Assembly (NCBI GenBank): GCA_002700305.1
Contig: PACZ01000026.1
Location: forward strand, 1-36,489
DNA from: Hyphomonas sp.
Lineage (GTDB): Bacteria; Pseudomonadota; Alphaproteobacteria; Caulobacterales; Hyphomonadaceae
Direction: 5' to 3'
Length of the DNA stretch: 36,489 bases
Notes under the pieces: generated by a model
The model's input: only the letters and a program-made list of their open reading frames with translations
What the model was told of the DNA's origin: nothing
Databases searched by the model: none
Made by a program: the position numbers and the translations under genes
In this document: in pieces, positions 23,628 to 32,869 of the stretch
Layout: each line of letters starts with the position of its first letter
Position numbering within the stretch: the first letter of the stretch is position 1

Positions 23628-24862
23628 GCCGCATCCGCGAGCCGGTCGAGCCGCGTGTCCCAGTGTTCGGGCCGCACCCCCATGCCAACCGCGCGGGCCG
23701 GCAGGCGGCGCAAGGGCGGCACCCACTGGAACAGGTGAAGTGCAAACGGCACGTGGACCTTGCTGTCATGCGAGAGCGCCGGAACCAGAACCTTGCGGTG
23801 CGCCATGACCTGCGCGGCCTGTGTCGTCCGCGCCGGCCATTCCCGGCGTTTCTGTACCGCGGCGAGATCCTGATCCGACAACCGGCCTTCCCGCAACGGT
23901 GCACCGAGTATCCGCGCCGCCGCAATGGCATCCTGAACCGCGAGATTCACGCCCACACCGCCAACCGGAGACATGGCGTGCGCAGCATCTCCGATAAACA
24001 GGAGGCCGGGCTTCCACCAGGTTTCCAGCCGGTTCACCTGAACGGTCAACAGTTTGACATCGTCCCAGCTGCTCAGCTCATCAACAGCGTCGGCCAGTAT
24101 GGGCGCCAGACGCGCGATCCGGTCACGGAAGGCCTGCAGGCCTTCTGCCCGGATATGTTCGTCTGCCCCTTTCGGGAAAGGCAGGGCGCACTGCCAGTAG
24201 TCGCCGCGATTGATCATCACCAGCATGCCATCGGAATTGATCCGGCCGAGCGACTCCGTCCCGCCCGTCTGCCGGGGCAGCCGGAACCAGTAGACATCCA
24301 CCGGTGCGCCGATGTCCTTTATGGGCAGGCTGCTTTGATCCCTCAGGATAGAGTCCCGTCCGTCAGCCCCGACAACCAGATCGGCCTCGATGGTCAGCGG
24401 CCCGTCCGGGCCTTCTGCTTCCAGCGCCGTGACACGTCCGTCCGTTTCGGCAACCCGCTCTGCCCTGGTCGACATGAGCAATGTGAAACCCGGAAGGGCC
24501 CGGCCCTGTTCGGCAAGATGGTTCAGGAACTCCCATTGCGGCATCATCGCGATATAGGGCGCGACGACGGGCAGGTGACGAAAGTCCGCAATCGGAATTT
24601 CCTTTTCATCAATGACGACACTCAGCCGGTCTGTTTTCTGGAACGGTTTCTCCAGATAGCTCTCCAGCAAATTCATCTCGCTCATCGCCTGCAGCGTGGA
24701 CGGATGAACCGTATCGCCCCGGAAATCCCGGAAGAAATCTGCGTGCTTTTCGAGCACAACAACCTGCACACCCTGACGCGCGAGCAGGTACCCCAACATG
24801 ACTCCCGCCGGGCCACCCCCGGCAATGCAACACTGTGTTTTCAGGATTTTCCGGTCAGTCAT
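23624..24862 (-). CDS. FAD-dependent aromatic-type monooxygenase (PHBH fold)
   Basis: A 412-residue class A flavoprotein monooxygenase. The FAD dinucleotide motif GGGPAG is at 15-20 and ends in LEKH near 37-40. The DG motif (VVGADGRDS) is at 163-171 and the GD motif (FIGDAAHAMSPVGGVGVNLA) near 289-308. These enzymes hydroxylate aromatic or polyketide substrates with NAD(P)H; the substrate is not evident. An SD (GGGAG) lies 6 nt before ATG 24862. It is preceded on the same strand by a GST gene and followed at once by a GST remnant. A TTAGA-N4-TCTAA palindrome lies in its promoter region. Confidence 0.93.
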   Translation of the reverse strand: MTDRKILKTQCCIAGGGPAGVMLGYLLARQGVQVVVLEKHADFFRDFRGDTVHPSTLQAMSEMNLLESYLEKPFQKTDRLSVVIDEKEIPIADFRHLPVVAPYIAMMPQWEFLNHLAEQGRALPGFTLLMSTRAERVAETDGRVTALEAEGPDGPLTIEADLVVGADGRDSILRDQSSLPIKDIGAPVDVYWFRLPRQTGGTESLGRINSDGMLVMINRGDYWQCALPFPKGADEHIRAEGLQAFRDRIARLAPILADAVDELSSWDDVKLLTVQVNRLETWWKPGLLFIGDAAHAMSPVGGVGVNLAVQDAIAAARILGAPLREGRLSDQDLAAVQKRREWPARTTQAAQVMAHRKVLVPALSHDSKVHVPFALHLFQWVPPLRRLPARAVGMGVRPEHWDTRLDRLADAA

Positions 24863-24920
24863 TTGCAGCTCCCATTCGCTTGCGTCATGTCAGACAATTG
24901 GGGAACCACCCGGTTTTTTA

Positions 24921-24934
24921 TTAGAGCTGTCTAA
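24921..24934. promoter_or_regulatory. TTAGA-N4-TCTAA palindrome upstream of the monooxygenase
   Basis: TTAGAGCTGTCTAA has perfect 5-bp arms in the AT-rich part of the 178-bp gap between the GST and monooxygenase genes, 58 nt before the ATG at 24862. A binding site for a dimeric regulator is plausible; a promoter separate from the GST gene is likely. Confidence 0.4.
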
Positions 24935-25040
24935 AGTACAAATACGTAATGTAGGCGCCATGCTGATCACAAATGCGCGACCCCGCAGGTGCACATAGCG
25001 GCGCTCTTGCCTTGTCCAATTGTCCGGTAGACTGCCCCGC

Positions 25041-25712
25041 CTAAAGCAGAATCGTGCCCTTCCCGTCCTTCTCCATGGCGCGGATGTAGGACGGTGTTTC
25101 GTGCATCTGTTTCAGGAAGCGGTGGGCGTTCGGGAAGTTTGCTTCATCCATGCCAGCGCGGTGGGCGGCGAGTTCCATGGAATAGCCCATCACGATGTCG
25201 GCGGCGGTGAGCTTGGCCCCGGCGAACCATTTGGTCTGGCCGAGCTGTTTCTCGATTTCACTCATCAGTGCCGTGAGGCGCGGCGTGAAGAAGGCCTTGT
25301 CCAGCCCGCCGACCAGTGCCTTTGCCACCGGCCGCATCAGGAAGGGCGCCCGCATGGTCATCGCTGTCATGACGAATTTGTTCGTCAACAGCGGCTGCAG
25401 GCTGCCTTGTGACGTGTGGAACCAGAACAGGTAGCGCGCCCGGTCCGGCGTGCCAGGTGCCGGGCGCAGGCGGCCGTCATCGTGCAGGTCGCAGATATAG
25501 TCGACGATTGCATTGGTCTCCGCCATCGCGGTGCCATCCACGGTGATGACCGGCGCCGTGCCGAGCGGCGAGACCGCCTTGTACTCTGCCGGGGCGAGCC
25601 GGGTGTCCGGGTCCCGGTCGTACAGCTTCACCTCATACGGCACGCCGAGTTCTTCCAGCAGCCAGAGGATGCGGATGGACTGGGATTTCTCCAGGTGATG
25701 CAGCGTGATCAT
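25041..25712 (-). CDS. Glutathione S-transferase
   Basis: A 223-residue GST of normal length. The N-terminal thioredoxin-like domain has [20 protein letters not shown], the cis-Pro in GTAPVI near 51-56 and the glutathione-binding ETNAIVDYI near 65-73. The helical C-domain carries [19 protein letters not shown]. It likely conjugates glutathione to electrophiles, possibly products of the neighbouring monooxygenase. AAAGG lies about 8 nt before ATG 25712. It is divergent from the luciferase-like gene (184-bp gap, no clear promoter elements recognised). Its 3' end is partially duplicated 1.5 kb away. Confidence 0.94.
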   Translation of the reverse strand: MITLHHLEKSQSIRILWLLEELGVPYEVKLYDRDPDTRLAPAEYKAVSPLGTAPVITVDGTAMAETNAIVDYICDLHDDGRLRPAPGTPDRARYLFWFHTSQGSLQPLLTNKFVMTAMTMRAPFLMRPVAKALVGGLDKAFFTPRLTALMSEIEKQLGQTKWFAGAKLTAADIVMGYSMELAAHRAGMDEANFPNAHRFLKQMHETPSYIRAMEKDGKGTILL

Positions 25713-25896
25713 GGCAGGGCCTTTCGAGGCAGGTGCAGAAGCACTTCTAGTACGTTCTTTGCGGCCTGCCAGATGTGTTCACGCGGGGTCAGCTCCCGAA
25801 AATCCGGGTTTGCATACTGTCTCCCCGCGTCAGCAGGGGTACCGGCCTGCCGGTTGCGGCCCCATATTCCCGCCTCAAGGCAGAGGAGCCAGGCTG

Positions 25897-26907
25897 ATGA
25901 TTCCCTATTCGGTGCTCGATCTTTCCCCCGTCCCCGCAGGCCATACGGCGGCAGAGGCCCTCGCCAATACGGTGGATCTTGCCCGCCATGCCGAACGCCT
26001 CGGCTATCGCCGGTACTGGATGGCCGAACACCACAACATGACCGGCATTGCCTCGGCGGCGACCTCCATCCTGATCGGACATGTGGCGGGGGCGACCTCG
26101 ACCATCCGCGTCGGCGCGGGCGGCATCATGCTGCCTAACCATGCGCCGCTGATGGTGGCTGAACAGTTCGGCACGCTGGCAACGCTCTATCCGGACCGGA
26201 TCGACCTCGGCCTCGGCCGCGCGCCCGGGACGGATCAGGCGACCATGCGCGCCCTGCGCCGCGGTATGCAGGCCGCCGACACTTTCCCGCAGGACGTGGT
26301 CGAGCTGCTGGGCTATTTCCAGCCTGCCGAGCCGGGCCAGCAAGTGCAGGCCGTTCCGGGCGCCGGTACGCATGTGCCGGTCTGGATGCTCGGGTCCAGC
26401 CTCTTCGGCGCACAGCTCGCCGCCCATCTCGGCCTGCCCTACGCCTTCGCCTCACACTTTGCGCCGGACGCGCTCGAACAGGCGGCCGAAATATACCGTG
26501 CACGTTTCAACCCCGGCGTCACCGACAAGCCTTGCTTCATGCTGGCAATCAACGTGTTCGGCGCCGACATGGATGCGGAAGGCACGCGGCTGAAGACGTC
26601 CATGCAACAGGCCTTCATCAATCTGCGCACCGGCCGCCCCGGACCACTGCCCAAGCCGGTCGACAACATCCACGACATCGCCCCGCCCGAACTGGTTGCC
26701 CAGGTCGACCGGGCGCTGCGGATCTCGGCCACGGGCAGCCCGGGCAAGGTGGAGGCGGAACTCTCTGCCCTGATCGACCGGCACCGCCCGGATGAAGTCA
26801 TCCTGACGGGCCAGATCCACGATCACGCCGCGCGCCTGCGCTCGTTCGAAATTGCCGCAGAGGCGATGCTGGCAATCGGCGCAAAATCCGGCGCTGCAGC
26901 GACCTAG
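25897..26907 (+). CDS. Luciferase-like (LLM class) flavin-dependent oxidoreductase
   Basis: A 336-residue TIM-barrel flavoprotein of the MsnO8/YhbW-like group. It begins with the characteristic [12 protein letters not shown] and continues with [24 protein letters not shown] and the [14 protein letters not shown] block. These use FMNH2 and oxygen; substrates are mostly unknown. The ATG at 25897 has AGAGGAG 8 nt upstream; the frame stays open upstream without family similarity. Its stop overlaps the stop of the converging lipoprotein gene in a shared CTAG. Confidence 0.93.
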   Translation: MIPYSVLDLSPVPAGHTAAEALANTVDLARHAERLGYRRYWMAEHHNMTGIASAATSILIGHVAGATSTIRVGAGGIMLPNHAPLMVAEQFGTLATLYPDRIDLGLGRAPGTDQATMRALRRGMQAADTFPQDVVELLGYFQPAEPGQQVQAVPGAGTHVPVWMLGSSLFGAQLAAHLGLPYAFASHFAPDALEQAAEIYRARFNPGVTDKPCFMLAINVFGADMDAEGTRLKTSMQQAFINLRTGRPGPLPKPVDNIHDIAPPELVAQVDRALRISATGSPGKVEAELSALIDRHRPDEVILTGQIHDHAARLRSFEIAAEAMLAIGAKSGAAAT

Positions 26908-27332
26908 TTCTCCATCCGGTCCATCTCGGCACTGATCGTATCCATCAGCTCCGGATGGTCTGACTGAATGCGGATCATGGATGTTGCAATGCGTCCCTGC
27001 ACCTGAACCAGTTCGGCATATCGCCCGCCGAAAATCTGCATGCCTTTGACGCCGGAGATCTCACCATCCAGCTCATCCGACATCTGGTTCAGCCCGTCGA
27101 TGGCGACCTTCATCTTCTTCGCGGCGGCCTTGGCGCTCGCCTCATCGTCCGCCCCTTCCAGTGCATCGGCGATACGCGTCATCTCGTTGATGTAGGCTTC
27201 ACCGATATCATCGGCGGAAGACTTTGCGGTGATGTCTTCCCCGGTCTTTCCCTGCACATCATCCTTGCCGCCACAGCCCGTCAGCATCAGCAACGCTGCG
27301 ATACCTGCTGCTGTCAAAAATCCTGTTCTCAT
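26904..27332 (-). CDS. Small lipoprotein of unknown function
   Basis: A 142-residue protein. The signal peptide ends in MLTGC (Cys20). The mature part is highly charged and helical, with [24 protein letters not shown] and a C-terminal helix ending MDRMEN. No recognised domain. The start at 27332 was chosen for the signal peptide and an AAGGGG SD. The stop codon overlaps that of the converging luciferase-like gene by 4 nt. Confidence 0.78.
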   Translation of the reverse strand: MRTGFLTAAGIAALLMLTGCGGKDDVQGKTGEDITAKSSADDIGEAYINEMTRIADALEGADDEASAKAAAKKMKVAIDGLNQMSDELDGEISGVKGMQIFGGRYAELVQVQGRIATSMIRIQSDHPELMDTISAEMDRMEN

Positions 27333-27413
27333 TTCGCGTCCCCTTCGACTTGTTTTCGGAAGGCGAACATAGACCATGTCTGACGGCAGGAATATGGCGG
27401 CGCGCGGCGCCGG

Positions 27414-28139
27414 TCAGGCCGGATCCATCTCCGCCCAGACATTGAGATGGTCGGAACAGATTTCCGGGCCGGGCTGGTACTGGCCGAGTGCCAGCGCCGG
27501 GCCGGTCAGGATGTGGTCATAGTCCCGCAGCGGCCGCCAGGAAGGATAGGTCGGTTCGGGCTGGCGGTCGAAACGGGCCTGCATCTTCTCAAGGAAGGCC
27601 TCGGCCGGGCTTGAATGCAGGCTGCAATTGAAGTCCCCCATCACCACCCACCGGCCGTTGCGCGGCAGGTGGCGGGAGAGAAAGTCCAGCTGCAGTGCCT
27701 GGTCCCGGCGGCCGAGGCTGAGATGCACGCAGGCAACGTCAAAGCGTGTTTCCGCTTCGACCGTCGCAATCAGGCAACCGCGCCCCGGCACCCGGCCCGG
27801 CAGTTTCAGGTCCCGCACATCCGACAAGGGGAACCGGCTGAGGATCGCATTCCCATGCCGCGAAACACCCCGGATCACCCGGTTTTCCTGGATCGCCAGA
27901 TGATCATGGCCAGAGCGCTCTGCAATGGCATTGGCCTGGCAGCGATACCCGGCCCGGCGCCCGCCAAGGTCGACCTCCTGCAGGCAAACAAGGTCTGCCT
28001 CGCGAATGGTTTCGGCGATGGTTTCCAGCGTGTCCGCCTTGGCCGGTGTATGAAACACCTGCCGGTGCGCCCGCGTCAGATAGTGCGAGAAACGGGCCGT
28101 TCCGATGGCGGCCTGAATGTTCCAGGTGAGCAGTTTCAA
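27414..28139 (-). CDS. Endonuclease/exonuclease/phosphatase (EEP) family protein
   Basis: A 241-residue EEP-fold phosphodiesterase. All core motifs are visible: LLTWNIQ at the start, CLQEVDL, GNAILSR, the catalytic GDFNCS, and SDHLNV at the end. The family includes DNA exonucleases, inositol phosphatases and neutral sphingomyelinases. The likely start is TTG 28139 (KLLTWNIQ follows; AAAGGAAG lies about 9 nt upstream); an earlier TTG at 28175 is possible. It is divergent from cardiolipin synthase. An EEP protein (YbhP) also neighbours ClsB in E. coli, which supports a phospholipid-related role. Confidence 0.9.
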   Translation of the reverse strand: MKLLTWNIQAAIGTARFSHYLTRAHRQVFHTPAKADTLETIAETIREADLVCLQEVDLGGRRAGYRCQANAIAERSGHDHLAIQENRVIRGVSRHGNAILSRFPLSDVRDLKLPGRVPGRGCLIATVEAETRFDVACVHLSLGRRDQALQLDFLSRHLPRNGRWVVMGDFNCSLHSSPAEAFLEKMQARFDRQPEPTYPSWRPLRDYDHILTGPALALGQYQPGPEICSDHLNVWAEMDPA

Positions 28140-28207
28140 ATGCGCGGTCTTCCTTTGGCGGTTCGGACAGGACAAGGTAAGGGGTCACGCATTGTCAGGC
28201 TGGACAC

Positions 28208-29677
28208 ATGATTCCTCTTCTCAGTTCCATACCCTTTCTCGTGCACTTCTCGCTCTCGGTGCTTGCAGCGATACGCCTGCTTTACCGCAAGCTCGCGGTG
28301 AACACGACCCTGGCATGGCTGTTCCTCCTGTTCGGCCTGCCGGTGGTGGGGGTGGTGCTGTATGTCCTGTTCGGGGATCACCGGCTGGGCGGGCGGCGCA
28401 TGAAGATGGGCGAGCGCCTGCGCACGTTTTTCATGCAGGTCTTCAAACTTAATGACGCCAGCATCCCGCCGGACATTGCGGGCATTCCTCGCTATGCGGC
28501 GCTCTCCCGCTCCATCCAGGCCGACGTCGGCTTCCCCGTTCTCACCGGCCTGTCTCCGGCCTTCTTCGCCGACGCCGGAGACCTCTATGCCGCCATGCAG
28601 GCAGACATCGATGCGGCCTCGGACAGCATCTGCCTCGAATTCTACATCCTCGATCCCGCGGGCCGTGTCGGCGATGTGCTGACCGCGGTCGAACGGGCGG
28701 CGCAGCGGGGCGTCAACTGCAAGATCCTGGCAGACGATTTCGGCTCCAAGGCTTTCTTCCGGTCGCACTGGCCACACCGGCTGAGGAAGGCGGGCGTCCA
28801 GATCGTCCGCTCCCTGCGGGTCAATCTGTTCTCTTCCTTCTTCCGCCGGTCCGACCTGCGCAATCACCGCAAGATCCTCGTCTGCGACCAGCGCGTCGGA
28901 TATGTCGGCAGCTACAACCTCGCCGACCCCAAACTGTTCAAGGCCAATCGCGGGGTTGGCCAGTGGGTCGACATGATGATGCGGGTCGAAGGCCCCGTCG
29001 TCGATGCGCTCACATCGGTCTGCCTGTCGGACTTCCTGTTCGACAGCGTCGGCTACCAGATCGGCCGGGCCGACCTGAATGCCCTGCCGATCACGCACCG
29101 GGAAGACACAGGCACAGGCGAAGGCAGGCCCGTTACCATGCAGGTGCTGCCGTCCGGCCCGGAAATGCGCAATTCCACGATCTATGAAGTGCTCGTCTCG
29201 GCGATCTTCAGCGCGCAGAGGCGGCTGCGCATCGTCTCGCCCTATTTCATTCCGGACCCTGCGGTCCAGCTGGCGCTTGTCTCGGCTGCCAAGCGCGGGA
29301 TCGAGGTCGAGATCATCGTGCCCGAACGCCTCGATTCCCGCCTCGCCCAGTTTGCCAGCCAGTCCTCCTACAAGGAATTGCTGCGGGCCGGGGTTCGCCT
29401 GATCCGGTATCGCAACGGCCTGTTGCACACAAAGCTGATCCTGGTGGACGACGAGATCGCTCTGTTCGGGACGGTGAATATCGACATGCGCAGCTTCTAC
29501 CTGAACCTCGAGCTGACCATGGTCATTTATGACGCCGCCACCAGCGCCGCCCTGTGGCAGCACTCGGACACCTACCTGCCGGACAGCACACCGCTGGACC
29601 TTGCGCGCTGGGAGCAGCGCCCGGAGTGGCACAAATTCCTCGAAAACATCCTGCGCCTCGCCAGCCCGATCCTGTAG
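28208..29677 (+). CDS. cls: Cardiolipin synthase / phospholipase D family
   Basis: A 489-residue membrane protein. Two N-terminal membrane helices (about 5-25 and 33-55) are followed by two HKD catalytic motifs: NHRKILVCDQRVGYVGSYN near 220-240 and LHTKLILVDDEIALFGTVN near 405-425. This is the architecture and length of bacterial Cls, which joins two phosphatidylglycerols into cardiolipin and glycerol. In the first motif the aspartate follows as KILVCD. No strong SD is obvious before ATG 28208. It is divergent from the EEP gene. Confidence 0.93.
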   Translation: MIPLLSSIPFLVHFSLSVLAAIRLLYRKLAVNTTLAWLFLLFGLPVVGVVLYVLFGDHRLGGRRMKMGERLRTFFMQVFKLNDASIPPDIAGIPRYAALSRSIQADVGFPVLTGLSPAFFADAGDLYAAMQADIDAASDSICLEFYILDPAGRVGDVLTAVERAAQRGVNCKILADDFGSKAFFRSHWPHRLRKAGVQIVRSLRVNLFSSFFRRSDLRNHRKILVCDQRVGYVGSYNLADPKLFKANRGVGQWVDMMMRVEGPVVDALTSVCLSDFLFDSVGYQIGRADLNALPITHREDTGTGEGRPVTMQVLPSGPEMRNSTIYEVLVSAIFSAQRRLRIVSPYFIPDPAVQLALVSAAKRGIEVEIIVPERLDSRLAQFASQSSYKELLRAGVRLIRYRNGLLHTKLILVDDEIALFGTVNIDMRSFYLNLELTMVIYDAATSAALWQHSDTYLPDSTPLDLARWEQRPEWHKFLENILRLASPIL

Positions 29678-29686
29678 GCGCGGAAC

Positions 29687-30925
29687 TCAGCTGTAGCGCG
29701 CTTCCACTTTCGGGCCGTCGGCGCCTGCTTTGACCGCCGCGAGGCTCGCTTCGAGATCGGCAAGGTAGGCATCTGCCACATCGGCGTGCTTGGGCGACAG
29801 CATCAGGTGCAGACTCGGCGGTTCTTTCGTCACGGAGGTGAACCAGCCGCGCCGGAAGATCTCGCCATAGACCGCAAAGGCATGGGCATCCGGATGGGAA
29901 AAGGCCATCAGGCCCAGCATCGGATTGCCGACGATCTCGAAGCCGAGCCGCTTCACGCCCTCTTCGATCTTTTCCCGGGTGGCGCACACCTGCCCCTGCA
30001 ACCGCTTGTAGCCTTCGACACCCAGCGTGTTCATCACGCCCCAGGCGGCAGAGATCGCCCCGCCCGGCCGCGTGCCTGCCAGCGTCGGCGTCTTCATCGG
30101 CGCCCCGCTCCAGCCGGCCAGGTCGAACGGCATGTAATTGTAGAGCTCTTCGGAGCGGAACAGCACGGTCGAGGCGCCCTTGGCGCAATAGCCATATTTG
30201 TGCAGGTCGGCGCTCATCGAGTGGACGGCGGGCACTTCAAAGTCGAAGGCCGGGACCGGCACGCCATTCATCCGCGCGAAGGGCGCGAAATAGCCGCCAA
30301 CGCAGGCATCGACATGCAGCCACACGTCTTTCTTCGCGGCGACCTCTCCCAGTTCAGCGATCGGATCGATGATGCCATGCGGGAAGTTCGGCGCGGAGCC
30401 GACCATCATCACCGTCGCCGCGTCGACCGCCTCGCCCATCGCTGCGGGATCGGCTTCATAGCTGCCATCCGTCTTCAGCGGCACGCGGCGGACTTCGATG
30501 TCCATCAGATGGGCGGCCTTGTCGAAGGCCAGGTGCGCCGATTGCGCCAGCACGACATTCTGCCCATCGCGCGGCTTGCCCTTTGCGCGGGCATAGTCGC
30601 GCGCCGTCTTCATGGCCATGGTGATCGAATCCGTGCCGCCGGACGTCATCGCACCGGTCGCGCCTTCCGGTCCGTGCAGCAGGCCGAGGCCCATGCCGAT
30701 CACTTCCTTCTCCATCTGCGCAAGACTCGGGAAAGCCATCGGGCCAAGACCGTTCTCCGCCATATAGAGCGTGTAGGCTTCCTGCTGGACCTGTTCGACA
30801 TCATGGCCCGCATTGAAGACGTAAACAGCCGTGCGCCCGTCGCGCCATTGCGCATCACCGCCGCCGCGCGTGATCATTTCCTGGCGCACATCGGCCCAGT
30901 CGCGTCCCTTTTCCGGCATCTGCAT
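29687..30925 (-). CDS. PLP-dependent sphingosine-1-phosphate lyase-like decarboxylase
   Basis: A 412-residue group II decarboxylase-fold enzyme. TSGGTDS at 104-110 binds the PLP phosphate, Asp216 in WLHVDAC contacts the ring nitrogen, and Lys253 in SADLHKYGYCAKGAS forms the Schiff base. The SGGT(D/E)S and HKYGY(C/A)xKG blocks are those of S1P lyases more than of glutamate decarboxylases. S1P lyase cleaves sphingoid-base phosphates to an aldehyde and phosphoethanolamine. It lacks the N-terminal membrane helix of eukaryotic enzymes. The ATG at 30925 has AGGGAAGGA upstream. It converges on cls with a 9-nt gap. Confidence 0.88.
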   Translation of the reverse strand: MQMPEKGRDWADVRQEMITRGGGDAQWRDGRTAVYVFNAGHDVEQVQQEAYTLYMAENGLGPMAFPSLAQMEKEVIGMGLGLLHGPEGATGAMTSGGTDSITMAMKTARDYARAKGKPRDGQNVVLAQSAHLAFDKAAHLMDIEVRRVPLKTDGSYEADPAAMGEAVDAATVMMVGSAPNFPHGIIDPIAELGEVAAKKDVWLHVDACVGGYFAPFARMNGVPVPAFDFEVPAVHSMSADLHKYGYCAKGASTVLFRSEELYNYMPFDLAGWSGAPMKTPTLAGTRPGGAISAAWGVMNTLGVEGYKRLQGQVCATREKIEEGVKRLGFEIVGNPMLGLMAFSHPDAHAFAVYGEIFRRGWFTSVTKEPPSLHLMLSPKHADVADAYLADLEASLAAVKAGADGPKVEARYS

Positions 30926-30967
30926 GGCTGTTCCTTCCCTCGGTCTTGTCGTTGACGGGCAAACTAG

Positions 30968-31246
<279 letters not shown>

Positions 31247-31375
31247 CCGTTTTCCCCGTCTAGTCCGTTGCAATCCCGGGGCATTCCGGCGCCCACACAC
31301 ACCTCCGGGCGAAGAACAGCTTTTTGCTCGCGCATTGTGCGAAGCCCGTTGCCCGCACGCGGCCGGAGGAATATT

Positions 31376-31900
31376 GTGACGGTCAGAAGAAACAAGAATA
31401 TCGATGGGGATCAGCACCGCGCCATGACGGACTATATCGGTTACGAAGCGCTCACTCAGGCAGCCATGCGCGGTGTCGTCCGCGAAGCGCTGAAGCGCGC
31501 CAAGGCGAATGGCGGCCTGCCGGGTGACCACCACTTCTACATCACGTTCCGCTCCAAGGCGCCGGGCGTGCGCATGGCCGACTATCTGACCGAGCGTTTC
31601 CCGGTCGACATGACGATCGTGGTCCAGCACCAGTTCTGGGACCTCGAAGTCCATGACGGCCATTTCGAAATCATCCTGAAATTCTCCGGCGTGCCGCAGC
31701 ACCTGTTCGTGCCCTATGCCGCGATCACGCGCTTCGTCGACCCGTCCGTGAATTTCGGCCTGACCTTCGAAGCACAGGACAAGGACGCGGCCGTCATTTC
31801 TCCGGCCTCCGAACTGGAAGAAACGTCAGGCGAGGCAGACGCTGCCCCCGCCAGCGATGCCGGCACGGTCGTCAACCTCGACGCCTTCCGCCGCAAATAG
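31376..31900 (+). CDS. sspB: SspB-family ClpXP adaptor (alphaproteobacterial type)
   Basis: Binds the ssrA tag and delivers tagged proteins to ClpXP. The SspB fold is clear: YEALTQAAMRGVVREALKRA, the GLPGDHHFYITFRS strand, MTIVVQHQFWDLEV, FSGVPQHLFVPYAAITRFVDPSVNFGL. It matches Caulobacter SspB-alpha closely. The acidic, variable tail ends VVNLDAFRRK, the place of the ClpX-binding tail. Start: GTG 31376 has GGAGG at ideal spacing (6 nt) and gives 174 residues; ATG 31424 (158 residues) fits the conserved N-terminus but has a poor SD. It is first in a tight unit with two thioesterases. Its partner ssrA lies about 9 kb away. Confidence 0.93.
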   Translation: MTVRRNKNIDGDQHRAMTDYIGYEALTQAAMRGVVREALKRAKANGGLPGDHHFYITFRSKAPGVRMADYLTERFPVDMTIVVQHQFWDLEVHDGHFEIILKFSGVPQHLFVPYAAITRFVDPSVNFGLTFEAQDKDAAVISPASELEETSGEADAAPASDAGTVVNLDAFRRK

Positions 31901-31909
31901 GCCGGACGA

Positions 31910-32368
31910 TTGTCAGAGACTGAAAAACCCCGCATCAGCGACGCTGACATGCTGGCCCGCTTCCAGGGCTCAAAGAAGCGTCCCCCCTGTTCCGACACGC
32001 TGGGCATGAAGCTCATTGAAGTCGAACAGGATGCCATGCGCATACGGATGGCGTTTGACGTCAGCCCATCCTTCGCGAATCCAACCGGCGCCGTGCAGGG
32101 CGGCTTTATCTCCGCCATGCTGGACGAAGCCATGAGCACCTGTGTGATCATCGCCTCCAACGTCACCATGACGGCCCCGACACTGGAGATGAAGACCAGC
32201 TTCCTGACGCGCCTCATGCCCGGCAAGGCCTATGTCGATGCCCGCATCGTGCGCCTCGGCAAATCCGCTGCCTTCATGGAAGCGGAATGTTTTGACCCCG
32301 ACGGCAAAATGGTCGCCAAGGCGTCGGCCACGGCCATCCCGATGCCGTTCAAACGACTCGCAAAATGA
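31910..32368 (+). CDS. PaaI-type hotdog thioesterase (first of two)
   Basis: A 152-residue hotdog-fold acyl-CoA thioesterase. The motif NPTGAVQGGFISAMLDEAMS (residues about 57-76) holds the catalytic Asp/Glu helix of the PaaI group. TAPTLEMKTSFLTRLMPG follows. It hydrolyses an acyl- or aryl-CoA of unknown identity. The start is a TTG at 31910, 9 nt after the sspB stop, without a good SD, which suggests coupling to sspB. The stop overlaps the next start (ATGA). Confidence 0.9.
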   Translation: MSETEKPRISDADMLARFQGSKKRPPCSDTLGMKLIEVEQDAMRIRMAFDVSPSFANPTGAVQGGFISAMLDEAMSTCVIIASNVTMTAPTLEMKTSFLTRLMPGKAYVDARIVRLGKSAAFMEAECFDPDGKMVAKASATAIPMPFKRLAK

Positions 32369-32796
32369 GTTTCGACAAACGCGCATATTGGGAAGGCGTG
32401 CTCGGCGACGGCTCACGCCCGCCCGCGACAGACTTTGTCGGTTTCGACCTGATTGCCTTCGATGAAACGGAAGGCTGGGCCGAGGCGGCGTTCTGCCTGC
32501 CGGCCCAGGCCACCAATCCCGGCGGCACGGCGCAGGGTGGCTTCGTGACCGCTGCGCTGGACGAAATCATGAGCGTCGCCGGTTCGATCGTACAGGATGG
32601 CCCGGCCATGGCGCCGACGCTGCAGATGACGGTCAGTTTCATCCGCCCCGTGCCCGTTGGCGTGCGCCTTCTCGGCCGCGGCGAAGTTGTCCGCAAGGGC
32701 CGACAGGCCATCTTCACACAGGGCTACCTGCGCAGCGAAGACGGCAAGCTGCTTGCTCAGGCGACGGCCAGCTGCATTCCGCGGTCCCTGGCCTGA
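32365..32796 (+). CDS. PaaI-type hotdog thioesterase (second of two)
   Basis: A 143-residue hotdog thioesterase, paralogous to the preceding gene. The equivalent motif is NPGGTAQGGFVTAALDEIMS, followed by MAPTLQMTVSFIRPVPVG. The two share the same layout but differ widely in sequence, so the duplication is old; they may form a heteromer, as tandem hotdog proteins sometimes do. The ATG overlaps the previous stop by 4 nt, a translationally coupled pair. Confidence 0.9.
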   Translation: MSFDKRAYWEGVLGDGSRPPATDFVGFDLIAFDETEGWAEAAFCLPAQATNPGGTAQGGFVTAALDEIMSVAGSIVQDGPAMAPTLQMTVSFIRPVPVGVRLLGRGEVVRKGRQAIFTQGYLRSEDGKLLAQATASCIPRSLA

Positions 32797-32832
32797 CGCT
32801 GCGACAGGCTGCGCGCGGACGCCGGTCTGTGC

Positions 32833-32850
32833 TATCTTCCCGGAAAGATA
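32833..32850. promoter_or_regulatory. 18-bp palindrome upstream of the P450 gene
   Basis: TATCTTCCCGGAAAGATA is symmetric at 8 of 9 base pairs, 19 nt before the P450 ATG and directly upstream of its SD. A repressor operator is the simplest reading; a small hairpin in the leader is the alternative. Confidence 0.5.
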
Positions 32851-32869
32851 AGAAATCCGGGAGGAAACA

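Noticed and set aside
23297-24934. 545-codon plus-strand frame opposite the FAD monooxygenase
   Set aside because: Shadow frame spanning two genes and an intergenic region; no recognisable protein features.
28136-29632. 498-codon open frame opposite cardiolipin synthase
   Set aside because: No start signal or domain; complementary frame of a clear cls gene.
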